Shown here: piece after piece, positions 12,131 to 23,474 of the stretch
Numbering within the stretch: the first letter of the stretch is position 1
How the letters are laid out: the number at the start of each line of letters is the position of its first letter
Source: Combretum micranthum
Lineage: Eukaryota; Streptophyta; Magnoliopsida; Myrtales; Combretaceae
DNA: 64,000 nucleotides
Direction of reading: 5' to 3'
Assembly: GCA_024138025.1 (NCBI GenBank)
Contig: JAMXBD010001257.1
Coordinates: forward strand, 124,001-188,000
Translations under genes and position numbers: made by a program
Notes under the pieces: generated by a model
Seen by the model: only the letters and a program-made list of their open reading frames with translations
Database searches by the model: none
Told to the model about the DNA's origin: nothing

Positions 12131-14421
12131 TGAGATTGTCCTCTCAATTTTAACTATGATCCTATAGTTTGGTTCATAAAAAAATTGGTCTAAAAATTTA
12201 GTTACATAGGTTTTGAAATACCCACTCAAATTGACATGTAATGATCTAAACTCATGATCAATTATTGTTCATATTCATCAATCCTGCTTAGCAACTACTT
12301 TCTCATAAGACAATCAAATTAGAAAAAAAAAATTTCAAGATTCCTAACTATGTTATAGTCTAATATAAAATTTGTAAAAGACCACATTGGAGTGATCCTT
12401 AACTCCCCAAATTGTCTTGCAACAAAGGATCATGACTGGTAGTAAATGTTAATTACAAGGAATAGTTGTTATCTTCATCTTTTCTTTTTAAAAAGTTGTA
12501 CTTACATCATAGATTAGAAAGTGATTGTTATTGTCATTACATCTAGCCTTTATTCCTATTATTGAACAACAACATCCTATAACAATTGCCTTTTTTAGTT
12601 ACACATGGATAAAACCAAATTAAGAAGGTAATAAGTGAACCTGATCAAAATATAAATGAGTTAAATTTTTAATTGTGTCAAAGTTTTCAAGTAAACATTT
12701 GAAAGGTGATAGCTTACTATGAATATATTTTAATATGAAAAATTCTTTTCTTTTTCCTATTGAATTCTAATAAAAGTAAGATATCGATAAGAGAAAGGGT
12801 CAAGCAATATTGGATCACAAGATTAGAGAATCTTGCCAAACTAGTGATGCGAGTTAAGAGATGATACCAAGAGAATTGACTACGAGTACTCTTATTGAAC
12901 TTAAGATAGCCGAGTTCTTTGGGTTGACTTACACGAATTGTGCCGTGAAATTGTAATACAATTACTGTATTATTTTAAGCAGAAGATGATCATAAATTCT
13001 TTTTTAAACAGGTGAAAAATAAAGACAAATAATACGAAACATTTTATAGGTTCCAAAAGCACAATCAATATTGTTGGGGGAGGAGGGGCACGGTGTGACA
13101 ATAAATGAAACTTTTTCAAATTGTTTTTTGTAAAGTCCCTCTTAATTTTGCAATGCTAATTGCAATGAAATCAAACAAATAATAATTATAAATGTTTAAA
13201 AATAAAAGAGCAAGGGAAAGAAGATCGAGCAGCAACACATAGAGGTTTCTCCTCATGAGCTAGTCTCTTCCAAAACTCCACGTTAGGGATGCAATTATCT
13301 TTACTGGTTGTGTTCCAATACCAAAAACAAATGAGAGTGCAATTGAACCAATAACTTGGTAAAGTCTTACTACTGGGCCTAGCTAGTTACACTACTTATT
13401 CACTCATTAGAGTGATCAAACACTCCTAACTATCTTGCACAATCAAAATCAAAAGAATAGAATGAGGACAAAATATAAGTTTCCTTTACAATGTACGATA
13501 ATGTTCAATTGCAATGGATGATCTTTTACTTGTATTTACTTCAATTTAAAAAGGTATCCTTTTATCCTCTATCTTGTAATGTTGGATTGTTGAGAATATA
13601 TCTCTTTCCAATGTTCTTTTTGTTGATGTAGATGTTATCTTTTTTGAAAAATAAAAAACCGATCTTTATCTACTGGAAATATTTCAGGCTTACATCTAAT
13701 GTTGGTAATTAGTTATAATATTTGTTGAACTTGAAATTTGAATTCATGTAGATAAAATTAATAATATCTTGTAATATTTTCTAGCAAAATATTCTCCTTA
13801 TCTCGTGCAAGGATTAATCTTGAAATGATCCATAACAGCCCACAACTTGACCATCTTTATCTGCTTTTTATTAGACTAAATCTTCAACAGGATATGCTGA
13901 AAATATTATCATAAAAAAATAAAATTAATAAAATTCTTCACAATTTAATTGAAGTATGTTGATGATAAAATGAACCTTAGTTGACAAAGAAAAATCTACA
14001 TGATATTTTAACCCAACTTCTGTGGAACACATCAAATATATTACCTAAGTATGTTTGACAAATGGAGATGGATCTTCAAATCATAAAACATCCAACTTAT
14101 TTTAGCATTTTTGTTATTCTGAAAAAAAAAATTGTCATAGGCCTGGATAAAAAATTATGAAGTTACTTCTGGCTTTGCTCAGCATCTTCTGTCTTCAAGT
14201 ATTAAACTTCTGAAATACCTTTTGATTTTTTTAGTTTACACTATCTTTATTTATGAAATTTATGAATTAACTTCTACCTTATACAAATTCACAAACTCTT
14301 TTTTTTTTTTTTTCCTGATAAACCTCTTAGATAACTTCTAATAACTTTTATGAGTTCCTTTTTAAGATGTGTATGTAGTTTATGAATCTTCTTATGCTAG
14401 CATCTTTTGGTAAAAACTAAT
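12131..14421. other. Intergenic, no gene seen
   Basis: AT-rich, with many stop codons on both strands. I found no exon-like segment, inverted-repeat element with clear ends, or RNA gene. Confidence 0.45.
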
Positions 14422-14796
14422 GTTATGTTCGGTACATGGGAACGGACTCGAAATGGAATTGTGATTCCAGGTTCCATTCCCTTTCCCATGTTTGGATGCA
14501 TCCTCAGAAGCCAGAATCACGATTCCTTAGAATTAACGATTCCGGCTTTGGAAGGGAATTCGATTCCACTTTTGAGAAGACATAATCATGATTCCATTCT
14601 AGCTTTATTTAATGCATGTAATATAATTTACTCTTTTACTCTATTGCATGTTCATAACTTGCATTTATTGCTAGGGATATTTTCGATGAATACATCTTAT
14701 AGCAATTCCATTCTATGTTCACTTCCAAACATAGGAATGGATTTGTCATTTTGAAACCCATTCCATTCCAAACCATTCTGGCATACCAAACATAAC
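14422..14796. mobile_element. MITE with GTTATGTTYGGTA terminal inverted repeats
   Basis: 375 bp. The left end GTTATGTTCGGTAC is inverted at the right end (GTACCAAACATAAC with one or two changes: GCATACCAAACATAAC). The interior carries repeated ATTCCATTCC and GATTCC words in both orientations and no real gene. The 115-residue plus-strand frame across it (14407-14754) is simply the MITE read through. No clear target duplication is visible, so the superfamily is uncertain. Confidence 0.65.
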
Positions 14797-16724
14797 AAAA
14801 AGGTTTTGATAAAGTTTCTATTAACCTGTACTACTGGAATTTACGTATTTATATAGTTAAATAACTTCTTTCATTTTTAAAACATGTATTCATTATCAAA
14901 TTCGTTATAAAACTTTAATTTTTTTTATTATCACCAAAACTCATTTAGAGAAAACTTATCACATTTCATCATGCCTTCTATGTGAGTACACTTACTTTGT
15001 AATTCAAAATTTAAGCTGTATATGTTTGACATGAACCATTTTGTCGTATATGAATTCAAAAGAAGGAGGTAATACTAGTTCTTTAAAGGAAATTATATGG
15101 AAATGACCAAAATGGTTAGACAAAGATTAAGAGATGATATAAACAATGTAGAAGGGTTAAACCTTATACATTACTAGGTAAATCAATGGTCCTACTCCTA
15201 ATGACCCGATAAGTTTGTGGCCATATAGCTTGGTAAGTTTGTGATGACTTGGAAGGTTATCCAAATGGTTAGGATTGAGACCAGCTATGGTGACCATTTA
15301 AGATGGGATTTGGTCACTAAAAGCATGAATCTAGTTTGCAGAAGTGAGGCTACTAGAATCTTAACACTTAACAAGTTGTTTTTCAAATGAGCCTCTTGTA
15401 ACTTAATGCTTTTTAGAAGCAAAATGGGATTGATTGGTCTAGTTACCAACCTTAGATTGGCATATCTGACCAAAAGATTTCTTCTTAGTTGTTTCTCTAA
15501 AAAGTTGCAGTACCAGCCTAAGACCACTATTATAATATGTGGTTATTTGTTATGTTTATTTATTTATTTTAGAATTGTCATATGAATAATTATACTATGT
15601 TATCTCTGTTCTTATGTACTCATTGGCATTTGAAGCTAAAGTTTTGATTTCTTTAATGAACTCGGGTACAAGTACTGGTGGTGACAACTAGCTGGATATG
15701 ATGACTTTATGTTACCAACATGCTCTTATATTAACCCGATTGTGTTGTTATTGTGTTGTTGTTTTTATATTTGTTCTTACTAATAATAAGAGAAGTTTCA
15801 GTCTTCTATGAGTTTTATAATGATATATATATTTATTTATTTATTTTAGCTTACAATCTTTTAAACTTTAGCAAATTTGGCGTATGTAAAGGGGTAAAGA
15901 AAGGGCTACCTTTTTTGTTGGGGAGATATTCCTTTTGTGTATAGGATTTTTGAGATATGTACTGCTTTATTATTCTAAGGAACTCTATGGAGACTTGTGT
16001 TTGGACCTTAGAGGATTGTCATGGGTTTACATTATTTCAAGCTATAATCTACAGAGTATAGGTCAGAATATGACTGTAAATCTATAGTAGGATTTATGCT
16101 ACATATCTAGATACTAACCCTCAATTTGAGGTTGGCATACTACCCCCCTTCAGAGGTACCACAAGTTTTAAGTATATTATGCAACTAGGAGCCATGAAGG
16201 AAAGATGTTACAATTGTTGAGGAGTAAATTTAGATTGAAGGTTTCTCAAGCACTACCTAATCCAACTAAGATGCCAAAAGACCTATTCCAATCATACCAT
16301 TGTCGACCCTCTACTATGCATTTGGTTGTTAGCAGCCCACTTAACACTCTTCAATAAAATAAGCTAAACTAACAGTGTTCTTTATCTTGTGGACCAAAGA
16401 CTCCTACTTGAATAACCAACTAACTTACCTCCCTACAATTTTAAGAACATAGGATAATGGCTTATCAGTCATTACCTAAGAACTCCTACGACTTCTACTA
16501 TCTCCACAATCTAATAATTGCTATAGGCAATCACTAATTTTAAAAACCTTATATATGTTTCTCCAAAACCTCAAAATAGGAGGAATGTCTACATGCTAAT
16601 AGTTCTTACTGTATTATTTCATTTACTCTTTATTATATAACCAACTTGACTTGACCCTCAAAATGGCCATACTAGACATCCTCCGGTGCCACTAACTCTT
16701 TACTGCTTCACAGGGCCATATAAT
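14797..16724. other. Intergenic, possible old LTR-type debris
   Basis: No supported gene. Around 15100-15750 the sequence has the moderately GC-richer, word-repetitive look of a decayed retrotransposon, but I cannot identify ends or a protein domain. Confidence 0.35.
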
Positions 16725-17470
16725 TAGGGCTACAAACGAATTGTGTTACTCATAAGCCACTTAAGCTTGACTTTTTTTAGGCTTGGCTTAGGTTAATCTT
16801 ATTTAATAAACATACCAAAGTTGAGTTCAAAATGAAACTTATTTAAGTAAATGGTCGAGTCCGAGTTTTTCTTTAAGCTCGCGAATTAGCTCATTAAAAA
16901 TTCACAAGCTAGATTCATTAGAAGCTCATGAACAAGCATGTGGATAATTTTTTATAATATTATTTTATTATATGTTAATATATTAAATAATAAACACAAT
17001 ATATAGTTATTTCTATTAGGGTCTGTTTGGATGGTCTGTTTTTTATCTATATCTGTATCTTTTTCAAAATGATATGTGTAAATATAGTCGATTTACATTT
17101 ATTTTTTTATCTATATTTGATTTTTAAATGAGAATTACCAATTTTTTTTATTTGTATCTAATTCTTTATAAATAATTTGTTAGAAAAAAGTTTGAAAAAA
17201 GTGTCTACCAATAAACAAATAAACCCTTAATATAATATTATAAATATAATGATGTATAATTATTTATGTAAATAACCTAAAGTTAAAGCTCGTTTAATTA
17301 TAAGTTATCTCAAGCTCGTGAATCTTTAATAAGCTTAAGCCTATGCTTTTTATACTCATTAAAATCTTGGTTTGGCTTAAGCTTATTAATTTGTTAAATG
17401 AGTTAAGCCTAAGTCTTCAAAAGCTCAGCTTGATGAGGCTCAGGCTTGATCCAGCTCGTTAATAGCGCTA
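16725..17470. mobile_element. hAT-like non-autonomous element with an internal nested insertion
   Basis: The left end is TAGGGCTACAAACGA. The reverse complement of the right end is TAGCGCTATTAACGA, matching at 12 of 15 positions. The flanking 8-mers CATATAAT (16717-16724) and CGTACAAT (17471-17478) agree at 6 of 8 positions, as expected of an old 8-bp hAT target duplication. Subterminal regions are rich in AGCTC, AAGCTT and CTCG words, a feature of this plant element type. A Tourist-like MITE sits at 17019-17226, and without it the element is about 535 bp. Confidence 0.65.
17019..17226. mobile_element. Tourist-like MITE, copy B, nested in the hAT-like element
   Basis: 208 bp, starting GGGTCTGTTTGGATGGTCTG and ending CAAATAAACCC, with TTA on both sides (17016-17018 and 17227-17229). 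It is clearly related to copy A at 7574-7777 through shared internal words such as ATATGTGTAAATAT and AATAATTTGTTAG. The latter are also present in copy C. Confidence 0.72.
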
Positions 17471-17661
17471 CGTACAATCCAAGGTCAAAATTGAAGATAT
17501 TCAGTTAGTAACTTAATGTACCAACATTTTAGTGCCATATGTAAGAACGTGTAATAGCCCATGCTTCAAAAAGACATTCCCTATTTTCAATTCGTTTCAC
17601 TTGTAACCATGGCTAGGAACTTAAAACGGGTCGATAGTGGGAATCCCATAATATCAGTTAT

Positions 17662-17703
17662 GGGGGGGGGGGGGGGGGGGGGCGCGGCGCACGGCGGCGG
17701 CGC
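17662..17703. repeat. Run of 21 G followed by a GC-only stretch
   Basis: Twenty-one consecutive G (17662-17682) are followed by about 20 bases of only C, G and one A. The surrounding 10 kb is AT-rich. It could be a genuine G-quadruplex-prone tract or an assembly artefact. Confidence 0.6.
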
Positions 17704-17840
17704 TAGTTCTCCTAAGTTTAAGCAGCCAACCCTGTTCTAGATGGCCTTTTGATACAGTTGAATGATGACTAACTAGAATGCATCGTAAAGAGGATCTTTG
17801 AAGAAAATGAAGGCAAAAAGTGTATCCTTTTTATTAACCC

Positions 17841-19600
17841 ATGGAAAGATTCACCCTTTGCACAAGTAATCTGATACGAGTAGTTCCTATAGGAATGGAA
17901 GTCCCTATAGTAAAAAGGTTTGACAGGAGTACAGATCCCAAAGATCATTTAGTGAAGTTTCATACATCTATGTCCCTACATGAGTTAAACAATGTCACAT
18001 GTAAAGCTTTCCGCAATACCCTATTAGGGTCGGCTTACAAGTGGTATCAATGTGCTCCCCCAAACTTGGTTACATGTATTTGTAATCTTGCAAGTTTGTT
18101 CCCCGAAACATTTCCTTAACAGAGACGGACATGTCATCCTTGTACCTAGTAAGGTAGCAACGTGGGAAATGCTTAGAGACTATATGATGAGATTTTCAAA
18201 AGCTGCTCTACAAGTCCCTAAATTGGACATTGGGATTACATTATGCGTAACTATACAATAGGTCGACTTTTTGGGTCTCTACTTTCAACTGAAAACATTG
18301 TAACAATTTTGTGAAAGATACAACAGTATATCATCTTAGAAGATAACAAACACACACGATGAGAGATAGCCAAGCCTATGCTAAAGACTGGAATAATCAA
18401 TCGAAATAAGAAGGATAAGGGGTCAGCTAAGGATTGACTTGGTAAAAATATTAAAATTGTACTTCATCCTCTAAGTTGAAAAGAGTAATGACAAGAAACG
18501 GCTGTTCAACATCTATACATGATTTACCCCTTTCACCAAACATTTGAGTGATTTGTTCTTGGAAAGTCGAGATGGGAACCTCCTTCCTACACCTCATACA
18601 ATGAGAAGCAATCCCAACCATTGAAATTGCGGAAAGTATTATGATTATTATTGCGATTATGGACATAACACTAATGAGTGTTTTTGGTTATATAATGCTA
18701 TGCAAGATGCCATGCAACATGTTTATTTAAGGGAATATATCATTGATATGAGCAAAAACATCAAACATTTGACTTAGCATAGAATGACTAAGTAGGAATA
18801 AACAAAGAATGATAACTGAGTTGATCACTGAAAAGATCAAGAGCCTAAATAAAGTCATTAACACTATTATTAAAGGATTGTGCATTCTGATTAACTTAAG
18901 ATTAGTGTTCAATGATTATTTGGTTATACACCTCTAAGCTAAGAAGCCAAATGTTAACATCTCCATATCCTTTACTAAGAAGGACTTAGAGGGAATTTAG
19001 ATCCCTATCAAGATGCTCTGATTATATAAACATGTGTGCAAGGATTCTAACTCAATATGGACATGATTGACAATGATGGCAGTGTCAACATTATCTCTTA
19101 ACGGGGCATTTGAATAGATGGCTCTTATGCTGTAAAAGATTGAAACCATACGATCACGATATGTTTGGCTTCAACAGACAGTTTGTCCAGGCTAGAGACA
19201 TTATTACTTTGCCCATAAAGCTTGGAGACAATAACAATGTAGCCATTTGTGACATTTAGTTTGTAGTGGTGGATTCTAGTCACTTTACAACTTGATACTC
19301 GGATGATCGAGCCAATTGACATTTGATATGATCACCTCCCTTTGTATTTGAAGGCCAAGTTCCTGACCCCCATGTTGGGTATATAAAGGGGATTAGAAGT
19401 TATTTAGAAAACTTTACTTGAAAGCTCTAGCTAAGGATTGTGTATGCTGAATAAAGTTTGAGACAAAGCAGAAAAGTTACCAAAAAGGAGAGCCTACCAA
19501 AGCAACAGAGGAACTAATCATCGGTGATAAGTCCGAGTAGACCCTTGGATAGGTGCCTCCTTATCACTTAACTTGAAAAAGAATACAGTTGCTTCCTTAC
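17841..19600 (+). pseudogene. Decayed Ty3/gypsy retrotransposon, gag and aspartic protease parts
   Basis: The plus-strand frame 17841-18119 resembles plant gypsy gag: KRFDRSTDPKDHLVKFHTSM, then CKAFRNTLLGSAYKWY, which matches the usual 'DGTxDPxxHLxxF…AFxxTLxGxAxxWF' layout. The frame then breaks. Around 19060-19380 a second set of interrupted frames resembles the protease region: an NDGSVNI-like active site (normally DNGSS), then KPYDHDMFGF and later SPPFVFEGQVPDPHVGY-type residues preceding reverse transcriptase. Near 19500 KATEELI resembles the pre-RT linker. Many stops and frameshifts are present. I identified no LTRs or reverse transcriptase. It is an ancient, non-functional copy. Confidence 0.6.
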
Positions 19601-19745
19601 ATGATTATAGTATAATTAATGACTTGTTTTATACTGCATTGGTTCCACCATAATAAAGGCCATAAGAAGTGCTATATGTAGGGGAATGCAGTCACTACAT
19701 TAAGACTCGCTGCCTTACATATCTAAGTTCTCCACCTCATAAAGT

Positions 19746-20743
19746 TCTGGCATAGTTGTTAAAATTGTGATTTTATCTATAAAATTCTATGAGTTTATGA
19801 TTTTATGAGGCCTTTTCAAGTTGACTCATGTGTAAAATCTTTTTTTAATGGAATCTTACAATTTTAATCGATTCCATACATAAATTCGGTAGAATCTTGA
19901 GTTTTTAACCAAGTTTACCAATTCTACTTATTTAAATAAAATATATTAAAGAATAAAATACACAATCGTATTTTTACAAGCTCATCAACTAGTAGATTGA
20001 TATGTCTTTCTTATCGCATTTTAGTTTTGTTTTAACACACTGTCTATCTCTATTTCTCTCCCTCCCCTTAAATGCTATGTTCTATATTCATAAAATTCAT
20101 TTAAGTCGAGTTATTGCTATGGAATTTATAATTTTTTTTTAATTTATATAATGAGGAATTTAAGAGAGGTTAAAAAGTTTTATTATTCTTTATTACTAAT
20201 TGACCATGAAGATTGAAGTTGTTTCTTTTACTATTTTTAATATGTATTTTAATAATTCAATTTAATTATTATAAATCATGTGTAACAATTTATAATCTAT
20301 TAAATTGATTTGATTCATGTTTACTAAAAATCAGCACTCATAGAATCGGATCAAGGTTTGACCTGGACAAGCTAGGGGTTCAGGGGTTGAATTGAGACCA
20401 CACGAAGGTAAAAATATAATGGATAATTTAATTATGATAGACGAATATATATGATATCACTTAATTAATTATATATTTGGATCAAATTCATCAATTAACT
20501 ATTAAATAAGCATGATATAATGATTATATTATATAAATTTACATATAATATGAATGTATATTTAAATTTATAGTTTTTTATTTTTCTTTTTTTTTTTTTA
20601 AAAAATTTAGGTCCAAGTTTCCCAGTTCGACCGAGTCAATCTAAGTCAATGCAAATCCATGTCAAATTAGTAGACCGGCCCACTTTTATGGCTTGTTGCG
20701 ACTGAACTGGCCGAGCTAGTTTAGGTTTGACAACATTGCTAAA
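19746..20743. repeat. Possible non-autonomous element with GTTGTYAAA-type ends
   Basis: The left side carries CATAGTTGTTAAAATTGTGA. The right side, reverse complemented, reads CAATGTTGTCAAACCTAAAC. Both are followed inward by colour-poor AT-rich DNA and, on the right, by GACCGAGTC/GGCCCAC words seen at ends of plant DNA transposons. The ends match imperfectly and no target duplication is evident. Confidence 0.3.
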
Positions 20744-20780
20744 GTTAAGTATATACTAAACCACACCAAATTAAATAAAA

Positions 20781-22852
20781 AGGTTAACGTCATATTTACT
20801 ATATGAACTTTGTAAATGTGCAATTAACTACCTAAACTTATAATAAGTCAATTTGATACCTAATTTAACTTTTCGTGTACACTTATACTACCTGAACTAA
20901 TAGAGTTAGCTCTATTAGATGACATGGCATGTCCATCTAATAGAAATATGACACATGTCCACATAATATTATTTTAGAGATACTTTATGCTTTTAACCTA
21001 TAATTATTATTATCATTACTAATAATACTATTATTACTTTATTGTGTTATTACAATAATGAGAACAAAATATGGGCCTTTCAAATTTCGTAGCCCATTTA
21101 AAAATTCACAAGCCCACTGTAGGCTTGCACTCTATAGTTCATTTAGCAAGTGGTGTTTGATTGCTTATTATATATAAGACTAGTTATTAAAAACTAAGGA
21201 ATGTGGGACAATCTCTTAACCTCTTCTCCTATAACACACTTCATTTTTTCTCATCTAATATTAACCCAAGTAGATAACGTCTCTGACTCAAACTGACCTT
21301 CACCGTGAACTTGGTGAATCAACTCATCTGCTTGTTCCCTAATAACACACTCTCTCTACCTACCTCCTTTCCTCTACCAAACTTTCATGCATGAATTGAA
21401 AACTCATATCCACATCAAACCGCTACCTCAAATCCAAAAAACTAATCAAACCTAGGCACAAGCTCGACGCCTTTATACAGTCATGGTGTAGTAGTTGCAT
21501 GTACATGGTTGATATGCCAATCTTTCCACATGTCCAAGTGTAGTCGCAAATCCGAGCTGAAGACCATTGAATAATTAAGCATTGTAGTAAATGAAAACAA
21601 TCGAACGTAAACATAGCCAAACAACTTTAATTAAACATAAGCATGGTGATTACATGATATGATGAGACGAGACAAAAGCACATTAGAAAATGAGAGAATA
21701 ATTTAAATGGATAAGGACTTAGACTATGGAAAATAACCGTCTACTTATTGATGCATTTATTAAGTAGTAGTCAATCATGTTTGTTATCAGAAATTAGTTT
21801 TATATCACCTACGAATGATGTTTGCAAAGTTCATCTTCAAAAGAAGTTGTCTTTCAAAAGTAAGAAAAAAAAAATTTATGAGAATCTTCTACCTCTGTTT
21901 TTCTTTTTCAAAACAGAGTATGCATCCATCATTAACCTGGCAACATCGGAAACATTCTCTACACACTAACGAAACTCGAAAATGCTTTAGCTTCGTCTTG
22001 TGATTAGTATTGGAGAAGAAGATGATTGATTTGGTTATGTAGCTTAATATGTGACAAGGGCTATGTTTAGTCGTCGTTGGAGTCAGTGTGACAGAGAAGG
22101 AAGATTAGGTTATGTTGCTGTGGTTGGGCTTGGCGAGTCCTGTGGCTCAATTCTTATGTTTAACACCGTTACTTGGGTGGAGATCCTCATCATTGTTAAA
22201 TGGAGATGATGTGGGGATTGGTATTGTTTGACCAAGATGAGTTAGAGAGAGAATGCAAGATTTGGTGTAGAGAGAGAAAGAGAATAAGGAAGAAGATGAC
22301 TTCTTATCTATTTTCTAACCTCGTCCTTTGATTTGCAATAGTGATAGAATTATAATATGTATTTGGAAATCCCTATATTTGTGCGCGTACATCTTCAAAA
22401 TAGGAAAAAGCCATTGTCCCATATAGCTTACTTTTCAATTAATAAACTAATATATAAACTGTAGGTTAACATTTTCGCGCATGACCATTTAATTCAATTG
22501 TAGGGCTGTACTATAATAGGTATGGGCTTGGTAACAAATAATGGGCTTTTAAAGATCTTTTACTTTAAGCATACAATGAAATATAATAATATACATGCTA
22601 ATGATTTAATTAAAATAATAATGTAATAAAAATCATAATGAACATGATTTCGAGCTAGTAGAGCTTTAAGGTGCCACTTGTCACTAGTTTATTAGTGAAA
22701 TGTACAACATCATCTAATGGAGTTAACTCTGTTAGCTTAGATAGTATAAGTGTGCATGAAAAGTTACATTAGGTATTAAATTGATTTATTATAAATTTAG
22801 ATAATTAATTACATATTTAAATAAAGTTGAGGTACCAAACGTGATATTAATC
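20781..22852. mobile_element. Mutator-like element (MULE), non-autonomous, long terminal inverted repeats
   Basis: A perfect 9-bp direct repeat TAAATAAAA flanks the element (20772-20780 and 22853-22861), the hallmark length for Mutator-type insertion. The terminal inverted repeats extend about 170-180 bp (20781 to about 20950, and about 22680 to 22852). Both contain, in opposite orientation, TATAATAARTCAATTTRATACCTAAT followed by AACTTTTCRTGYACACTTATACTA. The 1.7-kb interior holds no transposase that I can recognise. Its open frames (21423-21620, 21748-22003) are short. Whether the interior carries captured host-gene pieces (Pack-MULE) is open. Confidence 0.8.
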
Positions 22853-23139
22853 TAAATAAAATAATGGTTATTTTTAGAACAATTTTAGTTTATGTAAACT
22901 TAAATAATAAAAATTAAAATAAATCATGTTTAAAAATTAGTTTGAAAATAAATCAAAACAAATTAAATTTTATCCATCTTGTATCAAAGTGGGGAGAACA
23001 ATAATTGCGTGATCGTAAATTTTACAAAGGAAATAATGGACAGTAAAAGACATAACAAAAATAAAAAATTTATTTATTTCATTTTATCTCCCCTAATATC
23101 CATTCGCATAAAAATGAAAAACAACTGAGATGGAGCGTT

Positions 23140-23365
23140 GGTTAGTTTGAATTGTCTGTTTTTTATTTGTATTTGTATTTTTTTAAAAATAATATGTGTA
23201 AATATATCCGATTTATATCTAAATTTTATCTATATTTGTTCTATCTGATCTTTTGATGAGAACTATCAACTTCTTTTTATTTATATCTATTTATTGATAA
23301 ATAATTTGTTAGTAAAAAGTTTGAAAAAATGCCTATAGCTAAGGGAAAAAAGCCAAACCAAACAA
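23140..23365. mobile_element. Tourist-like MITE relic, copy C
   Basis: Related to copy B by shared words in the same order: TTGTCTGTTTTTTAT, ATATGTGTAAATATA, GATGAGAACTA and AATAATTTGTTAG, then AAAGTTTGAAAAAA. The ends are degraded (GGTTAGTTTGAATTG on the left, AAACCAAACAATTAA on the right) and no clean TTA duplication is assigned. It lies about 110 bp upstream of the next gene's start codon, within its promoter or 5' UTR. Confidence 0.6.
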
Positions 23366-23474
23366 TTAATCAAGTATCAATCTAGTCTACACTGTAAAAA
23401 AAAAGATTCCATCTCAAAGTACAGAAAAAAGAAGAAGAAAAAGAAAGACGAGGAACAAGAAGGAAGCAGTAGCC

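Noticed and set aside
14407..14754. 115-residue plus-strand frame
   Set aside because: It coincides with a MITE with matching inverted ends, so it is read-through of repeat sequence.
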